From Poriferisodalis sp022821985 (lineage in GTDB: Bacteria; Actinomycetota; Acidimicrobiia; Acidimicrobiales; Poriferisodalaceae), in the NCBI RefSeq assembly GCF_965219595.1, contig NZ_OZ244781.1, positions 2,294,001-2,358,000 on the forward strand: a stretch of DNA of 64,000 bases, in the 5' to 3' direction. Below the pieces are notes generated by a model. That model worked only from the letters and a program-made list of their open reading frames with translations. It was not told the origin of the DNA and ran no database searches. A program made the translations under genes and the position numbers. This document shows, piece after piece, positions 1 through 8,820 of this stretch (its first letter is position 1; every line of letters starts with the position of its first letter).

Positions 1-53
1 TAACTGTAATGTATCTGGCAGCATATAAACGTTCGTATGTCACAGGGGCTCGG

Positions 54-59
54 TAGAGT
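54..59 (+). promoter_or_regulatory. -10 hexamer of a leaderless promoter (HNH gene)
   Basis: TAGAGT lies 6 nt before the ATG at 66 and no Shine-Dalgarno is present. The spacing puts the transcription start at or next to the start codon. Confidence 0.55.
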
Positions 60-65
60 GAACAC

Positions 66-1556
66 ATGTTCTCTCAGGTGCAGTCGGCGCTCGACTCGCT
101 CGCAGCGGCCTTCGATGGTGTCGAGGGTGCGCCCACCGGCGAACTGCGCGACGCGCTGGGGCTGGCCAAGCCGCTGCGCGCCCGGCTCGAAGCGCTCGAG
201 ACAGCGGTGGCGTCCCAGATCGCCTCGCGAGAAAAGCACGGCGACGGCGGCGCAGGGGTGCTGCATCAGGTCGCTGCGGTCCCTCGCTCGGATGCCGCGC
301 GCAACGTTCGCACCGCCGCCGAGCTCGAGCAGCTGCCCGACGCTCGGTCGGCGCTGGCTGGCGGCGAAATGTGCATGGCGAATGCCTCCCGCCTGGCCCG
401 CGTCGCACGTCAGACGAGTCCAGAAGCAGTGCAGGACGATCCCGAGTTGATGGACTTGGCCAAGACGTTGCCGCCCGATGAGTTCGCTCAGGCCTCGGCG
501 CGTTGGGCAGCGAAGCATCAGAGCGCCGCGAGCCTCGCCGACCAGCACCGCCGCAACCGGCGCAACCGCAACGTGCGCTTCTGGAACGGCGACGACGGCA
601 CCGTGCAGATGCGCGGCGCGTTCGACGCAGAGATGGGCGCCCGGATCCAAACTCGCATCCGCGACGAAGCCGAACGCCTCCGCCAAGCCGACCGCCGCCT
701 GCAGCGCAGGGGCAGCGCCGCCAGCACAGACGGCCCCGACACCGGGCACACCGGCACTGCAAGCGACGGTCCGGCAGCCGGTGGCGTGGTGCGCACCCGA
801 GACCAGCGCATGGCCGACGCCCTCGACGGCATCCTCACCCACCGCACGCCCGTTCCCGCAGCGCTTCCCGATTGCGCAGCCGGCTACGACACCGTCACTG
901 ACCGCACCGCCGCAGGCGATGGCGCGTCCGGCGACCTCAGCTGCGGCAATATCGGCGCGGGCTGTTGCCACAAGGCCTGCGACAGCACGGGCTCTGCAGG
1001 TCGAAAGGCCCAAGCGACCCAGATCATCGTGCGAGCCGACCTCGCAGACCTGCTCGACGACCACGACGGCATCGGAGAGATCGCAGGCACCGGCCCGGTG
1101 CCCGCCAGCGTCATCGACCGGCTCTGCTGCAACGCCGACATCTCCGTCGTGCTGTTCGGCAAAGAACTCACACCCCTCTACGAGGCAGTCGCTGCACGAG
1201 CACCTACCGCAGCCCAGCGTCGCGCCCTGATCGCCCGCGACGGCGCCTGCATCGGCTGCGGCGCCCCGCCCGGCGACTGCGAAGCGCACCACATCATCCC
1301 CTGGCTCTGCGGCGGTCCCACCAAGATCGACAACCTCGTGCTGGTGTGCTGGTCCTGCCACGACAAGATCCACGACCACAACTGGCAGGTCATCAAGCGC
1401 AACAACCGCTACCGGCTCATACCGCCCGACGCAGAGTCGGCGCCCAACCCCGCCAGATCCAAGAAGCCGACCCCGCGCCGCAACCCTGCGCCGCTGCAAT
1501 ACACCGCCCCTACCCACACGTTCGATGTATCTCGCGAACCCGCCCTGTTCCCGTAG
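66..1556 (+). CDS. DUF222 / 13E12-type HNH endonuclease-like protein
   Basis: This 496-residue protein has the two-part layout of the actinobacterial DUF222-HNH (REP13E12-like) family. A helical Arg/Ala-rich N-terminal half precedes an HNH nuclease module near the C-terminus. The module shows CIGCGAP, then EAHHIIPW with the HH pair, the Asn of DNLVLVC, and CWSCHDKIH. The two CxxC pairs probably hold a structural zinc. The family is often multicopy and its cellular role is not settled; nicking or cutting of DNA is inferred from the HNH motif only. A low-complexity stretch in the middle (about residues 210-300) separates the two parts. The ATG at 66 is chosen because a TAGAGT -10 element sits 6 nt upstream. 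It converges on sbcC. Confidence 0.85.
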   Translation: MFSQVQSALDSLAAAFDGVEGAPTGELRDALGLAKPLRARLEALETAVASQIASREKHGDGGAGVLHQVAAVPRSDAARNVRTAAELEQLPDARSALAGGEMCMANASRLARVARQTSPEAVQDDPELMDLAKTLPPDEFAQASARWAAKHQSAASLADQHRRNRRNRNVRFWNGDDGTVQMRGAFDAEMGARIQTRIRDEAERLRQADRRLQRRGSAASTDGPDTGHTGTASDGPAAGGVVRTRDQRMADALDGILTHRTPVPAALPDCAAGYDTVTDRTAAGDGASGDLSCGNIGAGCCHKACDSTGSAGRKAQATQIIVRADLADLLDDHDGIGEIAGTGPVPASVIDRLCCNADISVVLFGKELTPLYEAVAARAPTAAQRRALIARDGACIGCGAPPGDCEAHHIIPWLCGGPTKIDNLVLVCWSCHDKIHDHNWQVIKRNNRYRLIPPDAESAPNPARSKKPTPRRNPAPLQYTAPTHTFDVSREPALFP

Positions 1557-1621
1557 CACGCACAACGGCAACATGGCCGTTCGAGCTAGGGACTCGGTGA
1601 GCGGTGCGTACCGCCTCCTCG

Positions 1622-1639
1622 AACGCGAGGCATCGCGTT
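1622..1639. terminator. hairpin between convergent HNH gene and sbcC
   Basis: AACGCGA-GGCA-TCGCGTT forms a perfect 7-bp stem with a 4-nt loop in the 108-bp gap between convergent genes. There is no long T tract, as usual in high-GC bacteria, so terminator function is inferred from position. Confidence 0.4.
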
Positions 1640-1664
1640 TCCTCGACCCACATCCATTTGGAAG

Positions 1665-4600
1665 TCAGAGTTCGGAGATCGCACCGACGCTGGTGTGGGA
1701 GCCCTTGTCGGTTCGGTGGACTTCGATGCCGGTGCGGATGCGTACACGCAACTCGGATACATGACTGATGAGGCCGACGGCACGACCGCCCTCACGCAGA
1801 CGGTCCAGTTCGTCCATGGCGAGGTGCAGCGCTTCGCTGTCCAGGGTCCCGAATCCTTCATCGACAAACAGCACTTCGAGGCGCACGCCGCCGGTGCGAG
1901 CAGTCACCACATCGGCGACACCGAGCGCCAGCGCCAGCGACGCTTGGAAGGTCTCGCCGCCCGAAAGCGTGGAGACCTCGCGCTCCGCTCCGGTGTGAGC
2001 GTCGTGCACTCGCAGGCCGAGTCCTCCCTTGGCACCATGCCGCTCGCTCTCCCGATGGACGCTGAGCCGATATCGGCTGCCGGACATGGCACCAAGCCGT
2101 CTATTGGCGAACTGGCATATCCGTTCCAAATAGGCCGACAGGATCCATCGCTGCAGGGACACCCTTGGAGCAAGTCGTCCACTACAGCGGTCGGCGACGG
2201 CGGTCCAAAGTTCGGCGTCGGCGAAAGCGCTGGCGTACTCGGCGTCCACTTCTCGATGGTCGTCCGCCCAGCCGCGAATTGCATCGCGCGCACTTGCGAT
2301 CAGGGTGTGATGATCTCCGGCCTCCTTGGCCATCACGCGCTCCGCGTTCGCCGCCTCTTCAGCGGCCTCAGTGTCGGGTCGATCATCCGGAAGGCACTGC
2401 AAGTCATCGGCACCGAGGTCGCGTCGGGTGTCGCGCATTGCGTCGTCGTAGCTCTTCACTTCTTCCCGCAACTCGTCGCGCACGGCGTCGTCGAGCAAGG
2501 CAGATCGGGCCTCATCAGCGGAGGCGAACGGAGACTTTTTGAGTTGGGCTTCGAGGGTGCCGGCCAATGTGTGGAGCGCTGTTCGAGCCTTCGTCTGTTC
2601 CCCAACGGAAGTCTGCAAGTCGCTGAGACACGATTCGACAGCTCGCAGAGCCGCCACGGCTTCGTCGGGGTCAACCTCGCCGATCGCTTGGCTGATCGTG
2701 GATCTCAATTCTCCGGCTTCGCGCTCTGCCCTCTCGGCCGCGTCGAGAGCGAGTGCCGCGTCGGTCTCAGCTCTGCTGGACTGCTGCCGAGCCGAGTTCT
2801 CTTGGTGCCGGTGGTATTCGCTCGCCTCCCGCAGTTCGTGCTGGTTGCCGGCTAACTCGTTTGCCGCAGCCAATTCGGCGGCAGCAGATTCAGATTGTCT
2901 GGCCGCTGCGTCAGGATTATCGGCAGCGTCACCGGCCCGTCCGCGCAACTCATCAATCCGCGAGTTGATTCCCCGCAACACTTCTCTTGCACCGTCTTCG
3001 GCTTCGACGGCGCGCTCGACGGCAGCCGAAGCAGCTTCGAGATGCTCGTCGCGCACGGCGTCGTCGGCAGGCTCGGCCGGAATCGGATGCTCCGTCGATC
3101 CGCAAACTGGGCATGGAACAGCGTCGAGCAGTTCGCCTGCGAGTACGGCGGCCATGCCGTCGAGGCGCCGCTCACGAAGGTCGAGCTCTTCCTTGCGACG
3201 CTCGAGGGTTGTCTGATTCGCGTCCCTCACAGACTTCTCGGCGGCGTCACGCTTGGGTGCCAGCGACTGAAGCTTCGCAGCCGCTGCTGCCTGCTCGTGA
3301 GCGCTCTCGGAAGTGGTCGTGAGCGCCGAGATCCGACCAGCGGCCGACTCGGCAGCTCGCAGTCCTGCTTCCGCGAAGACTCTCTTGAAATCATGCTCCT
3401 CAGCGGTTTCGCGCCGTGCTTGCTGCTGTTCAAGATGGCATGTGGCGGACTCTCGCTTGGCAGCAGCCTCGGACTCTCGCTTGCTTGCAGTGCAGGCGTC
3501 CTCGGCGAAGTTGCCGAGTTCGTCCAGACGGTCGGAGACCTGTCTGCCAATTGGAGCGAGATTCGTCTGCAGCGCTGGGTCGTCGACGGCGGGGATGGCG
3601 AGTTCATCCGGGAGGCTCAGCGCATCGGCCATGCATTCTCGCAGGGTTGCGTATTGCGCTGAGAGTTCGGCGGTGCACTGATCAAGCTCGCTGCGAGCGT
3701 CCGCTTCGTCATCAAGCACGTGCCGTATCGCTTGAGCGTCGTCGGCCCGGCCAAGGGCTTCCCGTTTCGTGTCGATATTGGTCTCGGCGTCGACAAGTCT
3801 GCGCAGCAGCTTCTGAAGCTCATTGCGCCGATTCCAACGGCCAGCGAGCTGTCTCGCCTTGCTGTGGTCCTCGTTCGCCGCCTCGTACCTCGCATTGGCA
3901 GTCTTTGCGGCGTCAGCCGCATCGTCGGCGACCGATTGCGCTTGTTCGACGAGATCGTCGAGTTGGCTCTGATCGGCGGGCCACGGCGCATCGACCCGCT
4001 CGACGGCATCCGACGAAGCCACGGAACCAAGGGCGGGCCGTGACGCATCGGTTGACTCGACGGCGTCCGACGAAGCGCCGGAGCTATGGACAGTGCCGTC
4101 GCGTAGTCCGCTGCTTTCGTCTGCGGGCGACACCTCACGCCACCGTTCGGCGGCCGTTCGACGCAGATCGTGGAGCCGTTCTTCGAGACCTGTCGCCGTT
4201 GTCCGGTGCCGTTCGGCCTCGGCGTCCAGCCAGCTTGCGGCCGATTCGTAGATCGAGGTTTCGAACAGCGTGAGCAGCAGCTTCTCGCGCTCCCCGGACG
4301 TGGATCGGAGTGCTCTCTCGAATCGGCCCTGCGGGAGCAGCACTACCTGCTGGAACTCTGAGGCGGTGAGGCCGAGCAACTGCACGACTTCTTGGTCGAC
4401 TTCTGGGATCTTCTCCGCGACTGGTTGCCACGTCTCGCCCACGAGACGTTCGAGAGCAGCGCTGGCCTTCTCGCCGGTGGTTCCGCTGCCGCGCTTCTTG
4501 GCACGTTCGTGTGCTGGGACGCGGTGTATGCGCCAGCGATCGCCTTGGACGGTGAACTCCAGATCCGCCCAAGGCGACACCTCAAGCGGAGCGTGGTCTG

Positions 4601-4799
4601 AGCGGAGCGTGTCATACGGGCGCGCCCCGGGGACCTCGCCGAACAATGCGAAGCACAGCGCGTCGAGCAGGAAGGTCTTGCCCGCACCCGTTCGCCCCCA
4701 GATGAGGAAGAGTCCCTCGCTGACGAGTTCGTCGAATTCGATCTCGACTTTGTCTGGGTAGGGACCCAGGGCGCAGAACGCGAGGCGGTGCGGCCTCAT
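1665..4799 (-). CDS. sbcC: exonuclease SbcC, Rad50-like ATPase
   Basis: SbcC is the SMC/Rad50-like ATPase subunit of the SbcCD nuclease, which opens hairpins and processes DNA ends. The 1044 residues show Walker A GRTGAGKT near the N-terminus, long Ala/Glu/Arg-rich coiled coils, a CPVCGSTEHP zinc hook near the centre, and at the C-terminus the signature LSGGETFQASLAL with Walker B LEVLFVDEGFGTLD. Length and order fit the family. The ATG overlaps the sbcD stop in an ATGA, so translation is coupled. A region around residues 230-270 carries a short tandem duplication around SSDAVE, probably a flexible part of the first coiled coil. Confidence 0.95.
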   Translation of the reverse strand: MRPHRLAFCALGPYPDKVEIEFDELVSEGLFLIWGRTGAGKTFLLDALCFALFGEVPGARPYDTLRSDHAPLEVSPWADLEFTVQGDRWRIHRVPAHERAKKRGSGTTGEKASAALERLVGETWQPVAEKIPEVDQEVVQLLGLTASEFQQVVLLPQGRFERALRSTSGEREKLLLTLFETSIYESAASWLDAEAERHRTTATGLEERLHDLRRTAAERWREVSPADESSGLRDGTVHSSGASSDAVESTDASRPALGSVASSDAVERVDAPWPADQSQLDDLVEQAQSVADDAADAAKTANARYEAANEDHSKARQLAGRWNRRNELQKLLRRLVDAETNIDTKREALGRADDAQAIRHVLDDEADARSELDQCTAELSAQYATLRECMADALSLPDELAIPAVDDPALQTNLAPIGRQVSDRLDELGNFAEDACTASKRESEAAAKRESATCHLEQQQARRETAEEHDFKRVFAEAGLRAAESAAGRISALTTTSESAHEQAAAAAKLQSLAPKRDAAEKSVRDANQTTLERRKEELDLRERRLDGMAAVLAGELLDAVPCPVCGSTEHPIPAEPADDAVRDEHLEAASAAVERAVEAEDGAREVLRGINSRIDELRGRAGDAADNPDAAARQSESAAAELAAANELAGNQHELREASEYHRHQENSARQQSSRAETDAALALDAAERAEREAGELRSTISQAIGEVDPDEAVAALRAVESCLSDLQTSVGEQTKARTALHTLAGTLEAQLKKSPFASADEARSALLDDAVRDELREEVKSYDDAMRDTRRDLGADDLQCLPDDRPDTEAAEEAANAERVMAKEAGDHHTLIASARDAIRGWADDHREVDAEYASAFADAELWTAVADRCSGRLAPRVSLQRWILSAYLERICQFANRRLGAMSGSRYRLSVHRESERHGAKGGLGLRVHDAHTGAEREVSTLSGGETFQASLALALGVADVVTARTGGVRLEVLFVDEGFGTLDSEALHLAMDELDRLREGGRAVGLISHVSELRVRIRTGIEVHRTDKGSHTSVGAISEL

Positions 4800-6118
4800 G
4801 ATTCGTCCATTCCCGCGGCTGCTTCGAGTGCAGACGTCAGCGCTTTCTTCTGCGCATCTGACGCATCAGCGCCCTGCTGGTCTGCCCAGAAGCGAAGCGC
4901 AAGATCGAGCGGATTCTCCGAGTGTTCCACGGCGTGGGCCACGTCTTCGCTGCCGTTTCGAATCTGCCCGTCGGGCTGGTGTTCGAGCGTCACAGCGTGC
5001 TGAAAGCGAGTTTGAAGGCGCGCCATGGCTTGCAGGGGCAGTTCGGGGTCGGTGAGCAGGAAGCGCACTCGATCCTGCTCGGCCTCGCTGAATGCCGCGC
5101 TGCCGAGCAGGTCGGTCATGCGGCCCCGCAACGTACGCAGCGGGCGGCCGACACCCAGCGGGACAACCTCAGTGCTGCATCGGCCCTCTGCGTTCATCTC
5201 GACGATGCGCACCGACTTGGTGTCGTTCTCCTCAGAGAACGAGTAGGGGAGCGGGCTGCCGGAGTATGCGATACGGCCTTCGTCGAAGGCTTGGCAGCGG
5301 TGCAGGTGGCCCAGTGCCACGTAGTCGAACCCGCCGAACACGTCTAGGCCCACCCTGTCGATGTTGCCGATGCTGAGATCGCGTTCGGAATCCGACGGAG
5401 TTGCCCCGTCCACGAAGGTGTGCGCCACCACGACGGTGCGAGTCGGACCACCGGCGGCCGCCGCCCGGCGGATCAGCGTTGTGGCGAGTTCCGTGACGTC
5501 GTGGTGGCTGGCGCGTCGGGTTGCCTCGGCCTCGGGAGACTGCTGCCCGGCTAGCAGGGCGATGGCCGGGTCGTGGCGATCGGCTCGGCGAGACCCTGCC
5601 GTCCCTGCTTTTTTTGCCGCCTTTGCCTCTGTTTCCTCAGCCTCTGCTTGCGCGGCGCCTGCCGCCTCAGCGTCTCCGTCGAGTTGGTCGAGGTGCTGGC
5701 GGGCCAGCAGCGGCTCGAGGTAGGGCACCGGATAGACCCTGACCGGCGGTCCGCCGTCGTCGGCTTCCAATTGCAGCGGTTCAACGCACCGGGCGACCGC
5801 GCCCCGGACGGCGACACCCGCCTGCTCGAGGATCCGGTCGGCAACTGCTACCCGGTTCGGCGAATCGTGGTTGCCGGCAATGGCGACAACCGTCGCGCCC
5901 GTTTCGCGCAGGCGTACCAGGGCCTCGTCGAACAGACGCACGGCATCGGTTGGCGGGATCGCCCGGTCGTACAAGTCACCTGCGATCACGACTAGGTCGA
6001 CTCTGCGGTTCCTAGCCAGTTCGACGATCCGGTCAATGATCTCTTCCTGCTCGTGCATGAGCGATGCGCCGTGGAAGCTGCGGCCCAGGTGCCAATCGGA
6101 CGTGTGCAGGATGCGCAC
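4796..6118 (-). CDS. sbcD: exonuclease SbcD, Mre11-like nuclease
   Basis: SbcD is the metallophosphoesterase subunit of SbcCD. The 440-residue protein starts MRILHTSDWHLGR and contains the phosphoesterase motifs GDLYDRA, GNHDSPNR, VAHTFVDG and ALGHLHRCQ, which hold the two active-site metals. The open frame extends upstream, but the GTG at 6118 is taken because homology begins there and a TACTCT -10 sits 6 nt before it. A low-complexity Ala/Glu stretch (around residues 180-220) lies inside the protein. The last codon overlaps sbcC by 4 nt. Confidence 0.94.
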   Translation of the reverse strand: MRILHTSDWHLGRSFHGASLMHEQEEIIDRIVELARNRRVDLVVIAGDLYDRAIPPTDAVRLFDEALVRLRETGATVVAIAGNHDSPNRVAVADRILEQAGVAVRGAVARCVEPLQLEADDGGPPVRVYPVPYLEPLLARQHLDQLDGDAEAAGAAQAEAEETEAKAAKKAGTAGSRRADRHDPAIALLAGQQSPEAEATRRASHHDVTELATTLIRRAAAAGGPTRTVVVAHTFVDGATPSDSERDLSIGNIDRVGLDVFGGFDYVALGHLHRCQAFDEGRIAYSGSPLPYSFSEENDTKSVRIVEMNAEGRCSTEVVPLGVGRPLRTLRGRMTDLLGSAAFSEAEQDRVRFLLTDPELPLQAMARLQTRFQHAVTLEHQPDGQIRNGSEDVAHAVEHSENPLDLALRFWADQQGADASDAQKKALTSALEAAAGMDES

Positions 6119-6124
6119 GGCCGC

Positions 6125-6130
6125 AGAGTA
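6125..6130 (-). promoter_or_regulatory. -10 hexamer of the sbcDC promoter
   Basis: TACTCT on the minus strand, 6 nt before the GTG of sbcD, with no Shine-Dalgarno. It fits the leaderless pattern and supports the short sbcD start. Confidence 0.5.
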
Positions 6131-6234
6131 CCGAGGGGCTGTGACGGGGAGCCTGGGGAATGGGGATTGCCGGGGCGAGAAACAGTGTGATCTCGTCGGC
6201 TCGCCGGGATTGTGCCAGCCAACTCCCGGTTCGT

Positions 6235-6240
6235 TAGTGT
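6235..6240 (+). promoter_or_regulatory. -10 hexamer of the SMP-30 transcription unit
   Basis: TAGTGT precedes a leader of roughly 60 nt that ends in a GGGGAG Shine-Dalgarno in front of the ATG at 6310. The rest of the 191-bp divergent gap shows nothing else I recognise. Confidence 0.4.
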
Positions 6241-6309
6241 CCGCACACCGCAGGTCCCTGGATCGGGGCCGCCGGATGAGTCTCACGGCTCGGAGCAGGG
6301 GAGACGTCG

Positions 6310-7164
6310 ATGAGCGCTGAATTCGAGTTGGAGCTGCTGAGTTCGGGGTGGGGCCTCATCGAGGGTCCGCGGGTGGACGAGCATGACAACCTCTATTTCT
6401 CCGATGTGCCCAACGGCGGGGTGCGCCGGCGCAGGCCTGATGGCGAGATCGAAGTGGTGGTGCCGAAGCGGCGCGGCGTGGGCGGCATGGTGCTGCACGC
6501 CGACGGCGGCGTGGTGGTGAGCGGGCGCAACATCCAGCACGTCACCGAAGCCGGATCGGAAGTGCTGTTCGCTCCCGACGTGGCCGGTTTCAACGACATG
6601 CACACTGATTCGTTGGGACGGGTCTACGTGGGCTCGCTGAGGCGTAACCCGTTCGACCTGTCGTCACCCGATGAGGCCGGCGAGCTGTATCGCATCAACC
6701 TCGATGGCACAGCCGATGAGGTGTATGGCGACGTGCAGCTCACCAACGGCATCGGCTTCTCGCCCGACGGATCGCGGCTGTATCACTCCGACAGCATCCC
6801 GGGCAGAGTGTGGGTGTCTGATGTCGACGGCGATTCGGTGACCAACCGCCGGGAGTTCGTGCGCGAAGGCAAGGTGCCCGACGGCCTTGCCGTGGATGTC
6901 GAAGGCGGCGTGTGGGTCGCGCTGGCCGAAGGCGCACGCGTGCAGCGCTACACGCCCGAGGGCGAACCCGATCTCGCCGTGCCGGTTCCCGACCAGTTCG
7001 TCACCAGCGTCTGCTTCGGCGGCGCCGACATGCGTGATCTCTACATCGTGACCGCTGGGGCGTCGGACGGCGGCGGCACGTCGGGCGGCGGCTGCATCTT
7101 CCGCACCCGCGCCCCTGTTGCCGGCGTCCCGACCCCGCTGGCCCGGGTGCGCTCGAGCCAGTGA
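6310..7164 (+). CDS. SMP-30/gluconolactonase-family protein
   Basis: This 284-residue six-bladed beta-propeller belongs to the SMP-30/Gnl/LRE family, whose members hydrolyse sugar lactones or other cyclic esters with a divalent metal. The usual metal ligands can be placed: Glu in LIEGPRVDE, Asn in LTNGIGFSPDG and Asp in VPDGLAVD. No signal peptide is seen, so it is probably cytoplasmic. A GGGGAG Shine-Dalgarno precedes the ATG. The alpha/beta hydrolase gene follows 25 nt downstream and is probably cotranscribed, which suggests a shared ester or lactone substrate; the substrate itself cannot be read from sequence. Confidence 0.85.
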   Translation: MSAEFELELLSSGWGLIEGPRVDEHDNLYFSDVPNGGVRRRRPDGEIEVVVPKRRGVGGMVLHADGGVVVSGRNIQHVTEAGSEVLFAPDVAGFNDMHTDSLGRVYVGSLRRNPFDLSSPDEAGELYRINLDGTADEVYGDVQLTNGIGFSPDGSRLYHSDSIPGRVWVSDVDGDSVTNRREFVREGKVPDGLAVDVEGGVWVALAEGARVQRYTPEGEPDLAVPVPDQFVTSVCFGGADMRDLYIVTAGASDGGGTSGGGCIFRTRAPVAGVPTPLARVRSSQ

Positions 7165-7189
7165 AACTCGCGTCGATGGGAACAGTCCG

Positions 7190-7957
7190 GTGAGCGCCAT
7201 CTTCCGCTGGTCATACGGGGCGCATGACGCACCGGTGCTGCTGTGCCTGCACGGCATTGGTTCGTGTGCGGATGCGTTCTTGGGTCAGCGCCCGCTGGCC
7301 GAGCGGCTCGGGATGCGGCTGGTGGCGTGGGACGCTCCCGGCTACCGCTATTCGGCCGATCCCGCCAGTGCCCCTGGCATCGACGGCTGGGCTGACGCGG
7401 CTGCATCGCTGATCACGGCTGAATCGGACGGCCCGGTCGCTGTGCTGGGCGTGTCGTGGGGCGGCGTCACGGCGACCCGTCTGGTGCTGCGGCACCCTGA
7501 GCTGGTCTCTGCGCTGGTCCTGGCCGACTCCAGTGCCGGCGCCGGCACGAAACCGGAACAGGCCGAAGCCATGCGGGCGCGGGCGATCGATTTTGTCGAC
7601 CTCGGCCCTGAGGGTTTCGCAGCGGCCCGGGCGCAGCGGCTTGTCAGCCCTGACGCCTCCGCTGAGCTGCGGGCTCACGTTGCCGACATGATGATCCCGT
7701 CGATCCGCATGCCCTGCTACCAGTGGGCGTGCGACTCGATGGCAGAGTCGAACCACTACCCGGACCTTGAACGCATCGCTGTGCCGACACTGGTGGTGGT
7801 GGGCGAGCACGACGAGGTCACCCCGCCCCGCACATCACAGAGGCTGGCGGAGGGAATTGCGGGCGCTCGTTACGCAGAGATCAGCGACGCCGGCCACCTC
7901 GCCAACCAGGAGCAACCCGAGGCGTTCAACGACGCCATCGCCGACTTCTTGGCCTGA
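7190..7957 (+). CDS. alpha/beta-fold hydrolase
   Basis: A 255-residue alpha/beta hydrolase. The oxyanion-hole motif LHGIG is followed by the nucleophile elbow GVSWGG, an acid in GEHDEVTPP and the catalytic His in AGHLANQEQP, giving a complete Ser-Asp-His triad. The GTG at 7190 avoids overlap with the SMP-30 gene; the frame is open further upstream but without homology. It probably acts on a small ester or C-C substrate in the cytoplasm. It ends 9 nt from the convergent SDR gene. Confidence 0.85.
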   Translation: MSAIFRWSYGAHDAPVLLCLHGIGSCADAFLGQRPLAERLGMRLVAWDAPGYRYSADPASAPGIDGWADAAASLITAESDGPVAVLGVSWGGVTATRLVLRHPELVSALVLADSSAGAGTKPEQAEAMRARAIDFVDLGPEGFAAARAQRLVSPDASAELRAHVADMMIPSIRMPCYQWACDSMAESNHYPDLERIAVPTLVVVGEHDEVTPPRTSQRLAEGIAGARYAEISDAGHLANQEQPEAFNDAIADFLA

Positions 7958-7966
7958 CAGTGCCGC

Positions 7967-8746
7967 TCAGCGGGGAGGCAGCCGGATGCCGCCGTCGACG
8001 CGGATCACCTCGCCGTTCATGTACGGGTTGGTGATGCACTCCATGACCATGAAGGCGAGTTCCTCGCCGTAGCCCAGACGCTTGGGAAACAGCACGCTCT
8101 GGCCCAGGTGCGCTTTGAACTGCTCAGATTGCTCGCCTTCGCCGTAGATCGGCGTGTCGATGAGGCCCGGCGCAATCGTGTTGACGCGAATGCCGGTGGC
8201 GGACAGGTCGCGGGCGATCGGCAGGGTCATGCCCACCACGCCGCCCTTGGAGGCCGAGTAGGCGGCTTGGCCGATCTGGCCGTCGAAGGCCGCTACCGAC
8301 GCCATGTTGACCACCGCGCCACGGGACCCGTCGTCGTCGGCGGGCTCGGTCTTGGCCATGGCCGATGCCGCCTGGGCGAGCATGTTGAACGAGCCGATGA
8401 GGTTCACATTGATCACGAAGCGGAACTGCTCGAGATCCATGGGCACGTTGTTGCGGTCGATCGTGCGCCCGGCACGGCCCAACCCGGCCGAGTTGACCAG
8501 CGCACGCAGCGGCCCCATCTCCGATGCGGCATCCACCGCGGCACTCGCGTCATCAATGCTGGTGACGTCGCAGCGCACGAACAGCCCACCGACCGACGAT
8601 GCCACTTCGGCGCCGAGGTCGTCCTGCAGGTCGGCGATGACCACATGGGCTCCGGCTTCGGCAAGCTGGCGAGCGCTGGCCTCGCCGATGCCCGACGCTC
8701 CGCCCGTGACGATGGCTGATGCTCCGCTGAGGTCGAGACGCGGCAT
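7967..8746 (-). CDS. short-chain dehydrogenase, type II 3-hydroxyacyl-CoA dehydrogenase-like
   Basis: A 259-residue classical SDR: TGGASGIG for NAD(P) binding, NSAGLG (NAG-like), the catalytic Ser of NMASVAAF and YSASK. The overall sequence resembles HSD10-type 3-hydroxyacyl-CoA dehydrogenases of beta-oxidation, so an NAD-dependent acyl-CoA or steroid alcohol substrate is likely. The ATG at 8746 is chosen because GGAGG stands 8-12 nt upstream. It is divergent from the MFS gene with 74 bp between the starts. Confidence 0.88.
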   Translation of the reverse strand: MPRLDLSGASAIVTGGASGIGEASARQLAEAGAHVVIADLQDDLGAEVASSVGGLFVRCDVTSIDDASAAVDAASEMGPLRALVNSAGLGRAGRTIDRNNVPMDLEQFRFVINVNLIGSFNMLAQAASAMAKTEPADDDGSRGAVVNMASVAAFDGQIGQAAYSASKGGVVGMTLPIARDLSATGIRVNTIAPGLIDTPIYGEGEQSEQFKAHLGQSVLFPKRLGYGEELAFMVMECITNPYMNGEVIRVDGGIRLPPR

Positions 8747-8820
8747 GTTGCTTTCCTCCAAGTCGTTTTCGCCGGATCGAAGCTAGCGTCGGCAGTCGGC
8801 ATGTCGGAGGGTCCACCGCG

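Noticed and set aside
3960..4080. Direct repeats in sbcC as a possible CRISPR-like array
   Set aside because: Only two in-frame units inside a coding region, no spacers.
6119..6286. N-terminal extension of SbcD by 56 residues
   Set aside because: The extension has no similarity to SbcD and crosses the TACTCT promoter; the GTG at 6118 fits both homology and promoter spacing.
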